Shown here: positions 43,313-50,642 of the stretch, one piece after another | Position numbering within the stretch: the first letter of the stretch is position 1 | How the letters are laid out: each line of letters begins with the position of its first letter | Assembly (NCBI GenBank): GCA_045589695.1 | Contig: JAZNPP010000056.1 | Location: forward strand, 5,130-69,129 | Length of the DNA stretch: 64,000 bases | From: HGM04593 sp045589695 | GTDB lineage: Bacteria > Bacteroidota > Bacteroidia > Bacteroidales > Bacteroidaceae | Direction of reading: 5' to 3' | The notes under the pieces: model-generated | Seen by the model: the letters and a program-made list of their open reading frames with translations, nothing else | Told to the model about the DNA's origin: nothing | Databases searched by the model: none | Program-made: the position numbers and the translations under genes

Positions 43313-43342
43313 ATGTTTAAGAAGAAAAGGAAACAGCAATGA
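43313..43342 (+). CDS. Nine-codon basic leader peptide candidate
   Basis: An ATG opens MFKKKRKQQ and stops at TGA that overlaps the apbE ATG as ATGA. Seven bases of the nine residues' set are Lys/Arg/Gln codons. Whether it is translated is unknown; the exact overlap is the only argument for it. Confidence 0.25.
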   Translation: MFKKKRKQQ

Positions 43343-44349
43343 ACGGAAAACTTAACGCATGGAAAATAGCATTTCTTATTTTCCTTATTATAGCTACCAT
43401 ATTTATATTAGGAAAACAGAAGCCTTACATCACCAATAGAGGAACGGTGTTCGGCACATATTACAACGTAACGTACAGCAGTGACAAGGACTTGCATGAG
43501 GAGATAAAGAAGAGCCTTATGCAAGTAGACAATTCATTGTCTCCGTTCAACAAGAATTCGGTCATAAGCGCCATAAACAACAACTGCGACACATTGCCCG
43601 ACAGGATGTTCGTTCATGTGTTCAACCTCGCGCAAGAGATTTCGGCGAAGACCTGCGGCGCATTCGACATTACCGTCGCTCCGCTTGTGAACGCATGGGG
43701 CTTCGGCTTCAAGAAAGGCATTAATCCCGACAGCGCCGCAATAGATTCATTACGCCGTTTCATAGGTTACAAAGGCGTAGCCCTCAGCAACGGCAAAATA
43801 AGAAAGACTCACTCTCAAACCATGCTCGACTGCAGCGCTATAGCTAAAGGGTACGGATGCGACGCCGTGGCTGAAACGCTTGAGGCCAACGGCGTAAAGA
43901 ACTACATGGTAGAGATTGGAGGCGAGGTTGCAACGAAAGGTGTGAACGGCAAAGGCGGCAATTGGAATATAGGCATAAGCAAACCTACAGACAATGCGAC
44001 CTCAAGCAACAACGAACTGCATGAGATAGTAAGCATCACCGGCAAGAGCCTTGCCACTTCGGGCAACTACCGCAATTTCCGTTACGAAGGCAAGAAGAAA
44101 CTGGCACACACCATTGACCCCTGCACGGGTTACCCGGTACAGCACAGTCTCCTTTCAGCGACCGTCATCGCGGACGACTGCGCGACGGCCGACGCATACG
44201 CAACCGCATTTATGGTAATGGGGCTTGAAAAAGCGATGGAACTATGCGAAAATACAGAGGAGATAGACGCCTACTTCATATATTCCGAAGAGAACGGCGA
44301 CCTGAAGACAAAAATGTCCGAAGGTTTCGCGAGATATTTAAAAAAGTAA
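43339..44349 (+). CDS. apbE: FAD:protein FMN transferase ApbE
   Basis: A 336-residue flavin transferase that attaches FMN to threonine residues of NqrB/C, RnfG/D and related proteins on the outer side of the membrane. One N-terminal membrane anchor (about 10-27) leads to the ApbE domain with GTVFGTYYNVTY, DNSLSPFNKNSVIS, DCSAIAKGYGCDAV (FAD site) and LATSGNYRNF, then ADAYATAFMVMG near the C-terminus (metal-binding Asp). Anchoring fits periplasmic action. It closes the DUF4199-GT2-DUF6452-DUF6048 run; no flavin acceptor gene is in view. Confidence 0.94.
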   Translation: MNGKLNAWKIAFLIFLIIATIFILGKQKPYITNRGTVFGTYYNVTYSSDKDLHEEIKKSLMQVDNSLSPFNKNSVISAINNNCDTLPDRMFVHVFNLAQEISAKTCGAFDITVAPLVNAWGFGFKKGINPDSAAIDSLRRFIGYKGVALSNGKIRKTHSQTMLDCSAIAKGYGCDAVAETLEANGVKNYMVEIGGEVATKGVNGKGGNWNIGISKPTDNATSSNNELHEIVSITGKSLATSGNYRNFRYEGKKKLAHTIDPCTGYPVQHSLLSATVIADDCATADAYATAFMVMGLEKAMELCENTEEIDAYFIYSEENGDLKTKMSEGFARYLKK

Positions 44350-44427
44350 CCGCCTTCAACCGGTTAATGTCGATTGCGGCAGTTACATTATTATTCCGTT
44401 CTTATAAATAAGCAAGCCATTAAGCTA

Positions 44428-45030
44428 TCAGCTGAGCGTGTCGATGAAGTGCAGCAGGTTCGAAGTGAAGAGCTTTACCGAAATCGCCAACAGTATTATT
44501 CCGAAGAACTTTCTTGTAAAATAGATGCCTCCTTTACCGAGCAGCCTCTGCAAGTAAGCCGTAGAACGCAGCATGAAGAACACCACCACGGAATTCACGA
44601 GCAAGGCAAGGAGAATGTTTATCGCGCTGTACTCAGCTTTTAACGATAGAAGCGTCGTGAAAGAACCTGCGCCCGCAAGCAGAGGAAATACAAGCGGCAC
44701 CATTGTCGCATCCTTAGCCGCAATTGAGGAGTCCTTGAAAATCTCGATGTCAAGCACCATTTCAATGGCCATAAGGAATATAATCAAAGCGCCGGCCACT
44801 GCGAACGAATTTATATCGACACCGAAAAGGTTAAGTATCCAGTCTCCCAAAAAGAAGAAAAGAAACATCAGGCCGAATGCGTAAAAGACGGCCTTCTTGG
44901 GTTCAATGACCTTACCTTTATCACGGATTGACAACACTATAGGCATGATGCCTATCGGGTCTATTACTGCAAAAAGCACTATGAAAGCGCTCAAAAAATC
45001 AACAAAGTTGAAAGAAGCGAAAAAATCCAT
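44428..45030 (-). CDS. MarC family integral membrane protein
   Basis: A 200-residue protein with six transmembrane segments and the MarC/UPF0056 features FAVIDPIGIMPIVLSI near residue 20, GALIIFLMAIEMV near 80, and PLVFPLLAGAGSFTTLL near 113. The family was once linked to antibiotic resistance but has no proven function. It converges with apbE and diverges from rpsA. Confidence 0.92.
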   Translation of the reverse strand: MDFFASFNFVDFLSAFIVLFAVIDPIGIMPIVLSIRDKGKVIEPKKAVFYAFGLMFLFFFLGDWILNLFGVDINSFAVAGALIIFLMAIEMVLDIEIFKDSSIAAKDATMVPLVFPLLAGAGSFTTLLSLKAEYSAINILLALLVNSVVVFFMLRSTAYLQRLLGKGGIYFTRKFFGIILLAISVKLFTSNLLHFIDTLS

Positions 45031-45231
45031 ATCATTAATTGATTAGTTGCCTCATGCGCCCTTTGCGAACAAGCGGCTGAGGCTGTTTCCGTTGCAAAAC
45101 TACTAATAAAAAGTCATTATCGAAAATAGTAACGCTTCAAAATGCGGCATGAGAAGAAATAAGACACAAAAAAAGATGTATACATATTAAAAATATCAGC
45201 AACAAATAGCTGTTATTTAACAAATTTATTG

Positions 45232-45239
45232 TACCTTTG
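45232..45239 (+). promoter_or_regulatory. -7 box of rpsA
   Basis: TACCTTTG, 50 bases before the rpsA ATG. The rest of the 259-base gap to marC is AT-rich and shows no gene; a clear TTTG at the -33 distance is missing. Confidence 0.5.
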
Positions 45240-45289
45240 TGCCCGAATTCTATCAACATAATGTCTAACTCATTAACTTTTAAAAAATT

Positions 45290-47083
45290 ATGAGCGAAAT
45301 TCTAACAGGTACACCCGATTTCAATTGGGAAGAGTACGCAAAAGGTGAGAACATCTCAGGTCTCTCACACGAAGAGCTTGAAAAAGCTTATGGCACAACC
45401 CTTAACAAGGTATCAAGCCGTGAAGTAGTTAATGGTACAGTTATCGGTATCAACAAGCGTGAAGTTATTGTAGACATCAACTACAAGCAGGACGCGATTA
45501 TTCCTATCAGCGAGTTCCGTTACAACCCGGACCTCAAAATAGGCGACCAGGTTGAGGTTTATATCGAGAACCTCGAAGACAAGAAAGGTCAGTTGAACCT
45601 TTCACACAAGAAAGCGCGCGCAAGCCGTTCTTGGGAGCTTGTAAACAAAGCTATGGAAGAGCAGGCAGTTGTACGCGGCTACATCAAGTGCCGCACTAAG
45701 GGCGGTATGATCGTTGATGTATTCGGCATTGAGGCATTCTTGCCCGGTTCACAGATTGACGTTAAGCCTATCCGTGACTACGACGCATACGTTGGCCAGA
45801 CCGAAGACTTCAAAATCGTTAAGATCAATCAGGAATTCAAGAACGTTGTCGTTTCTCACAAGGCACTCATTGAGGCTGAGCTTGAGGAGCAGAAGAAGAA
45901 GATCATCAGCACACTCGAGAAGGGTCAGGTACTTGAGGGTACAGTCAAGAACATCACTTCTTACGGTGTATTCATCGACCTCGGCGGCGTTGACGGTCTT
46001 ATCCACATCACAGACCTCTCTTGGGGCCGCGTAAACGATCCTACAGAGGTTGTTACTCTCGACCAGAAGATCAATGTCGTTATCCTCGACTTCGACGACG
46101 AGAAGAAGCGCATTGCTCTCGGCTTGAAGCAGCTCACTCCGCACCCCTGGGACGCTATCGACCCGAATTTGAAGGTTGGCGACGTAGTTAAGGGCAAGGT
46201 TGTGGTTATGGCTGACTACGGCGCATTCATCGAAATCGCTCCGGGCGTTGAGGGCCTTATCCACGTTTCAGAAATGTCATGGAACCAGCACTTGCGTTCA
46301 GCTCAGGACTTCATGAAAGTCGGCGAAGAAGTCGAGGCAGTCATTCTCACACTCGACCGTGACGAGCGCAAGATGTCACTCGGCATCAAACAGCTTAAGG
46401 AAGATCCTTGGGCAAACATCGAGGAGAAATACCCTGTCGGCTCTAAGCACTCTGCAAAGGTACGCAACTTCACGAACTTCGGCATCTTCGTTGAAATCGA
46501 GGAAGGCGTTGACGGCTTGATTCACATCAGCGACCTCTCTTGGACAAAGAAGGTTAAGCACCCGTCAGAGTTCACTCAGATCGGTGAGATTATCGACGTT
46601 CAGGTACTTGAGATTGACAAGGAGAACCGTCGTTTGAGCCTTGGCCACAAGCAACTCGAAGAGAACCCCTGGGATGTATTCGAGACAGTATTCACTGTAG
46701 GTTCTATCCATGAAGGCGTTATTACAGAGCTCATCGACAAGGGCGCGGTTGTATCTCTCCCCTACGGCGTAGAGGGATTCGCTACTCCTAAGCACCTCGT
46801 AAAGGAGGACGGCTCACAGGCTGCCGCTGACGAGAAACTCTCTTTCAAGGTTATCGAGTTCAACAAGGAAGCTAAGAGAATCATCCTTTCTCACAGCCGC
46901 ATTTTCGAAGATGCAGCTAAGGAGGAGGAGAAGGCTGAGAAGAAGGCGGGTGCAGCAGCTCGCAAGAGCAAGAAGGCTGCAGAGGAGGCAACTCCCGCTA
47001 TTCAGAACCAGGCAGCTTCAACAACTCTTGGCGACATCGACGCGCTTGCAGCTCTCAAGAGCAAGCTCGAGGCTGGTGAATAA
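45290..47083 (+). CDS. rpsA: 30S ribosomal protein S1
   Basis: A 597-residue protein with six S1 RNA-binding domains. The first two are the divergent ribosome-anchoring type (REVVNGTVIGINKREVIVDI; VVRGYIKCRTKGGMIVDVFG); domains three to five are canonical (for example TSYGVFIDLGGVDGLIHITD and MADYGAFIEIAPGVEGLIHV); the sixth is GVITELIDKGAVVSLPYGVE. The tail after about 545 is Lys/Ala-rich. S1 brings mRNA to the small subunit, of special weight in Bacteroidota where Shine-Dalgarno sites are weak. Codon use is that of a highly expressed gene. Confidence 0.97.
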   Translation: MSEILTGTPDFNWEEYAKGENISGLSHEELEKAYGTTLNKVSSREVVNGTVIGINKREVIVDINYKQDAIIPISEFRYNPDLKIGDQVEVYIENLEDKKGQLNLSHKKARASRSWELVNKAMEEQAVVRGYIKCRTKGGMIVDVFGIEAFLPGSQIDVKPIRDYDAYVGQTEDFKIVKINQEFKNVVVSHKALIEAELEEQKKKIISTLEKGQVLEGTVKNITSYGVFIDLGGVDGLIHITDLSWGRVNDPTEVVTLDQKINVVILDFDDEKKRIALGLKQLTPHPWDAIDPNLKVGDVVKGKVVVMADYGAFIEIAPGVEGLIHVSEMSWNQHLRSAQDFMKVGEEVEAVILTLDRDERKMSLGIKQLKEDPWANIEEKYPVGSKHSAKVRNFTNFGIFVEIEEGVDGLIHISDLSWTKKVKHPSEFTQIGEIIDVQVLEIDKENRRLSLGHKQLEENPWDVFETVFTVGSIHEGVITELIDKGAVVSLPYGVEGFATPKHLVKEDGSQAAADEKLSFKVIEFNKEAKRIILSHSRIFEDAAKEEEKAEKKAGAAARKSKKAAEEATPAIQNQAASTTLGDIDALAALKSKLEAGE

Positions 47084-47105
47084 TCAGTTCAGACAATACT
47101 ATCAG

Positions 47106-47141
47106 GAACAGGCCGCCACAAAAGGCGGTCTGTTCTTTTTT
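47106..47141 (+). terminator. Terminator of rpsA
   Basis: Stem GAACAGGCCGCC (47106-47117) with GGCGGTCTGTTC (47124-47135), six-base loop, then six T residues: a textbook intrinsic terminator 22 bases after the stop. Confidence 0.95.
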
Positions 47142-47151
47142 CATACAATAC

Positions 47152-47182
47152 TTGCATATCTATCTCCTGAATGCTAAATTTG
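47152..47182 (+). promoter_or_regulatory. Promoter of rnz
   Basis: TTG (47152-47154), a 20-base spacer and TAAATTTG (47175-47182). It ends 6 bases before the ATG at 47189, which rules out the upstream in-frame ATG at 47171 that lies inside the promoter and implies a leaderless or very short-leader mRNA. Confidence 0.7.
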
Positions 47183-47188
47183 CGGACG

Positions 47189-48103
47189 ATGGAACCGTTC
47201 GAAGTACATATATTAGGATGCGGTTCGGCGCTGCCTACCACACGCCACAACGCAAGTTCGCAAGTCGTAAAGATTGGCAACAAACTCTTCATGATTGACT
47301 GCGGAGAGGGCACTCAACTGCAATTGCGTAGAGGACACATCCACTTCTCATTCATAAACCATATATTCATAACGCACCTTCACGGCGACCACAGTTTCGG
47401 CCTTATCGGCCTCATATCGACATTCGGTCTCTTAGGACGCACGGCCCCTTTGCATATATATGCCGACCCCATGCTTGAGAAAATCATGAGGCCGCAACTG
47501 GACTTCTACTGCAAGGATATAAAATACCCGTTGTTCTTTCATGGCATAGACGCGGGCAAGCAGGATATAATATTCGAGGACAACACCGTTACGGTAGAAA
47601 CAATACCTCTCAGCCACAGAATGCCATGTTGCGGGTTCCTTTTCAAAGAGAAGCCGAAAAAACGTCATTTGCTTGGCGATGCGGCAAACTACTACAACAT
47701 ACCGGCATACATGCGTACCGCCATAAAAGAGGGCGCCGACTTCACCACGACCGAAGGCAAGACGATACCCAACAACCAGCTCACAAGAGAGCCGGACCCG
47801 TCACGCAGCTATGCCTACTGCAGCGACACGAAGCCATGCCCAGCCATATGCAAGCAGATTGAGGGAGCCGACTTGCTTTACCACGAGGCGACATTCGCCG
47901 AAAGCGAGAAAGGACGTGCGAGACAGACATTCCACAGCACAGCAAGAGAAGCCGCGGAGATAGCCATGAGAGCGAACGTGAAAAGGCTCATCATCGGACA
48001 TTATTCTTCGCGCTATGAAGACGAGAGCGTTCTTCTGAGCGAAGCAATGGAGGTTTTCCCCAACAGTTGCTGCAGCGACGAAGGAATGGTGTTCAATGTA
48101 TGA
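47189..48103 (+). CDS. rnz: Ribonuclease Z (tRNA 3' processing)
   Basis: A 304-residue metallo-beta-lactamase-fold endonuclease that trims the 3' trailers of pre-tRNAs lacking CCA. The zinc motif is HLHGDH at 63-68, with further ligands in PLSHRMPCCGF, CSDT and GHYSSRYED; the flexible arm is the GPK-type segment KEKPKKRHLL. CCA is not encoded in either tRNA of this window, consistent with a need for RNase Z. The start was set at MEPFEVHILG because the promoter covers the earlier ATG. Confidence 0.95.
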   Translation: MEPFEVHILGCGSALPTTRHNASSQVVKIGNKLFMIDCGEGTQLQLRRGHIHFSFINHIFITHLHGDHSFGLIGLISTFGLLGRTAPLHIYADPMLEKIMRPQLDFYCKDIKYPLFFHGIDAGKQDIIFEDNTVTVETIPLSHRMPCCGFLFKEKPKKRHLLGDAANYYNIPAYMRTAIKEGADFTTTEGKTIPNNQLTREPDPSRSYAYCSDTKPCPAICKQIEGADLLYHEATFAESEKGRARQTFHSTAREAAEIAMRANVKRLIIGHYSSRYEDESVLLSEAMEVFPNSCCSDEGMVFNV

Positions 48104-48188
48104 AGAGCTAAATAAATAAATTAATTCATACCGGCATTAAACCCGAACGTTTGTCTCAAGTCTAATAAAAGACAAAACAAAGAAAACG

Positions 48189-48743
48189 GTGAACAGCACA
48201 GAATACAATGAGCGATTGATAGCCAAGCAGCTTAAGGATAAAAACTTAAGAAGTGCCGCTTTTTCGCTTATCGTAGACAAGTACAGCCGAAAGATATATT
48301 CCCACATACGCAACATGGTGCTGTCGCACGAAGACGCCGACGACCTTGTCCAGGAGACATTCATAAAGGCATGGAGCAACATCGACAAGTTCAGAGGCGA
48401 CTCCAAGATATCGACATGGCTCTACCGTATAGCCATAAACGAGACACTTACATTTCTAAGAAAGAACCGCAATAATACAGTTTCGCTAAGCGGTTGCGAA
48501 ACCGAGGTAGCCGATATGATTGTTGGCGACAGCCACTTCAACGGAGACAGAGCGGAAGCGTTGTTCAGGGAAGCCGTAAGCCGCTTGCCGAACAAGCAGA
48601 GACTTGCTTTCAACATGAAATATTTCGAAGAAATGTCATACGAAGAGATGTCGAGCATCATGGGTACGAGCGTAGGAGCATTGAAAGCGTCGTACCACAT
48701 TGCAGTAAAGAAAATTGAACAATATATCAGCGAAAAGAATTAA
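48189..48743 (+). CDS. ECF-type RNA polymerase sigma factor
   Basis: A 184-residue sigma-70 relative with only regions 2 and 4. Region 2 is DADDLVQETFIKAWSNIDKF (about 50-70) with SKISTWLYRIAINE, and region 4 is LPNKQRLAFNMKYFEEMSYE followed by SSIMGTSVGALKASYH. The start is a GTG; no in-frame ATG exists near the beginning. It is followed by a small membrane protein and a CpxP/Spy-like exported protein, which looks like an envelope-stress circuit. Confidence 0.92.
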   Translation: MNSTEYNERLIAKQLKDKNLRSAAFSLIVDKYSRKIYSHIRNMVLSHEDADDLVQETFIKAWSNIDKFRGDSKISTWLYRIAINETLTFLRKNRNNTVSLSGCETEVADMIVGDSHFNGDRAEALFREAVSRLPNKQRLAFNMKYFEEMSYEEMSSIMGTSVGALKASYHIAVKKIEQYISEKN

Positions 48744-48814
48744 ACTTCAAAACTATTTTGACATCAAATAGAAAGAAACAGAAAATCTTTCGCAATAATA
48801 CGGAGATATAAAAG

Positions 48815-49174
48815 ATGAATTTGGAAAATTACAAAAAAAAGAGCGGCTTCACAGTTCCCGACGGCTACTTCGAAAAGCTTGAGAGCGAGATAAAAAGAGC
48901 CACATGCCACAAAAGCGGAGAGCCGGAAAAGAAGAAGACGATTTTCACCGGTTTCATGCGCTATGCGGCCATGATCGCAATTGTGTTCGCTGCTGCAGCC
49001 GGCATAATATACAATTACGCCGATGCCCCTGCCGCGTTCTTCACAAACGGCAGTCCTGTTGCGGAAATGAGCAACGCTTTAGAGGACAACGAGTATATCG
49101 GGAACATGCTTGCGGAGTACCCTATAGATGAATATACATTCTACTGCTACATGACAGATTCAGACAACTATTAA
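48815..49174 (+). CDS. Small single-pass membrane protein, candidate anti-sigma factor
   Basis: A 119-residue protein with a charged N-terminal part containing FTVPDGYFEKLESEI, one transmembrane helix (about 46-67, RYAAMIAIVFAAAAGIIY) and a short acidic outer part. The FxVPxGYFxxL stretch is common in Bacteroidota proteins encoded after ECF sigma factors. Position 71 bases behind the sigma gene and topology (N-terminus in the cytoplasm) suit an anti-sigma factor, but no known anti-sigma domain is recognised. Confidence 0.7.
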   Translation: MNLENYKKKSGFTVPDGYFEKLESEIKRATCHKSGEPEKKKTIFTGFMRYAAMIAIVFAAAAGIIYNYADAPAAFFTNGSPVAEMSNALEDNEYIGNMLAEYPIDEYTFYCYMTDSDNY

Positions 49175-49185
49175 AAAAAGAACAT

Positions 49186-49674
49186 ATGAGAAAAGTCATA
49201 TTCGCAGCCATATTGGCAATGATTACAATGAATGCCGCTACTGCTCAGGAGCAGAAAAAGCCGCAGGAGAGAAAAAGATTCTCACACGAGGAATATCAAG
49301 AGAAACAGCGCAGCTACATAACAGAGAAAGCGCATCTTACAGAAGGGGAAGCCGAAGCGTTCTTCCCGCTGTTCTTTGAACTTCAGAAAAAGAAATTCGA
49401 AATAGAACGCAACGTACGCAAAGGCATAAAGAGAGAACGCGGCGAAAAGATGACCGAGGAGCAATGCCGTGAATTTGTATACCGCATGGCCGATTCCAAG
49501 ATTGAGATAGCGAAGCTCGAAAGGGAATACACCGACAAATACCTTAAAGTCGTAAGCCCATGCAAGCTTCAGCGCATACAGTACGCCGAACATTCATTCC
49601 AGCGTGACCTCATGGAAAAGATGATACGCAACCGTAATAACAAAGCCTCGGAATGCAAGCCCCAAAAGAACTAA
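49186..49674 (+). CDS. CpxP/Spy-like periplasmic protein
   Basis: A 162-residue exported helical protein: signal peptide MRKVIFAAILAMITMNAATA (cut before QEQKK), then a strongly charged helical body with KAHLTEGEAEAFFPLFFELQ, a pattern like the LTxxQ repeats of CpxP/Spy chaperones. It is the third gene of the ECF sigma operon, 11 bases after the membrane protein. It may sense or buffer misfolded envelope proteins; the family link is tentative. Confidence 0.75.
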   Translation: MRKVIFAAILAMITMNAATAQEQKKPQERKRFSHEEYQEKQRSYITEKAHLTEGEAEAFFPLFFELQKKKFEIERNVRKGIKRERGEKMTEEQCREFVYRMADSKIEIAKLEREYTDKYLKVVSPCKLQRIQYAEHSFQRDLMEKMIRNRNNKASECKPQKN

Positions 49675-49691
49675 CACGCTAAATATCAATT

Positions 49692-49724
49692 AAAAGGCGA
49701 CAACTGTTCTGGTTGTCGCCTTTT
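49692..49724. terminator. Bidirectional terminator between sigma operon and mazG
   Basis: Stem AAAAGGCGACAAC (49692-49704) with GTTGTCGCCTTTT (49712-49724) and a seven-base loop, with A and T runs on both flanks, between convergent genes. Confidence 0.9.
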
Positions 49725-49761
49725 AATTTACATAAACTCTTTTTACTTCTTAGAAACACCG

Positions 49762-50544
49762 TCATTCGCCTCTTTTCGCTTCGTTCCAAAGCTCGTCCAT
49801 TTCGGCAAGCGGCATATCACGCAAATTCCTCCCTTGCTCTTTCGAGCGTTGCTCTACATACGTGAAACGGCTACGGAATTTTGCATTTGTCAATTCAAGA
49901 GCATTGTCCGGATTTATATCATATAGCCTTGCCGCATTCACAAGACTGAAGAGCAGGTCGCCGAACTCCTTCTCGCAGTTCTCCTTATCGCCGCTTTTCA
50001 TTTCGGCTTCAACCTCGACGATTTCCTCCTTGACCTTTGCCCAGACATCCTCTTTTTTCTCCCAATCGAAGCCCACGTTCGCGGCTTTTTCCTGCATTCT
50101 GAACGCCTTAATCAAAGAAGGCATTGAGTTCGGGACACCGCTGAGAATACTCTTGTTGCCGTCTTTTTCCGTCATCTTCAACTGCTCCCAATTCTTGCAA
50201 ACTTCACCAGCCGTTTCGGCTACAACTTCACCGAAAACATGCGGATGGCGGTATATTAATTTGTCGCACAAACGGTCACAGACATCCTTCAGGTCGAACT
50301 GTTCCTTTTCACTTGCGATCTTAGCGTAAAAAGCTACGTGAAGAAGCACGTCGCCAAGTTCTTTGCATATGTTAGGCACATCGTCGGCGACGAGGGCGTC
50401 GGAAAGTTCAAAGCACTCTTCAATGGTATTCGGACGCAAACTGCTGTTTGTCTGCTTCCTGTCCCAGGGACATTTCTCGCGCAATTCGTCAAGAACATCC
50501 AAAAAACGGCTGAAAGCCTCTAAAATTTCATTTCTGCTATGCAT
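49762..50544 (-). CDS. mazG: Nucleoside triphosphate pyrophosphohydrolase
   Basis: A 260-residue MazG with two tandem all-alpha NTP-PPase domains. LREKCPWDRKQTNSSLRPN and EECFELSDALVADD give the metal-binding Glu residues of the first domain, RHPHVFGEV its end, and KEEIVEVEAEMKSGDKENCE followed by EFGDLLFSLVN gives the second. It hydrolyses NTPs and dNTPs to monophosphates, cleaning the pool or lowering ppGpp. It diverges from valS. Confidence 0.95.
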   Translation of the reverse strand: MHSRNEILEAFSRFLDVLDELREKCPWDRKQTNSSLRPNTIEECFELSDALVADDVPNICKELGDVLLHVAFYAKIASEKEQFDLKDVCDRLCDKLIYRHPHVFGEVVAETAGEVCKNWEQLKMTEKDGNKSILSGVPNSMPSLIKAFRMQEKAANVGFDWEKKEDVWAKVKEEIVEVEAEMKSGDKENCEKEFGDLLFSLVNAARLYDINPDNALELTNAKFRSRFTYVEQRSKEQGRNLRDMPLAEMDELWNEAKRGE

Positions 50545-50563
50545 TTTTTCATTTATTTACGCT

Positions 50564-50600
50564 GCGAAGATAAATAATTTAATAATAATAATTAACTTTG
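50564..50600. promoter_or_regulatory. Divergent -7 boxes for mazG and valS
   Basis: TATCTTCGC on the minus strand (50572-50564) faces mazG and TAACTTTG on the plus strand (50593-50600) faces valS. The two boxes are only 20 bases apart, so polymerase bound at one would cover the other. Neither has a clear -33 TTTG. Confidence 0.5.
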
Positions 50601-50642
50601 CAGATAGTATAAATTCGGATAATTATATAAAATTAAAATATC

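Noticed and set aside
47171..47188. Upstream in-frame ATG for rnz
   Set aside because: It overlaps the -7 box of a well-matched promoter, and RNase Z proteins start close to the EVHILGCG strand.
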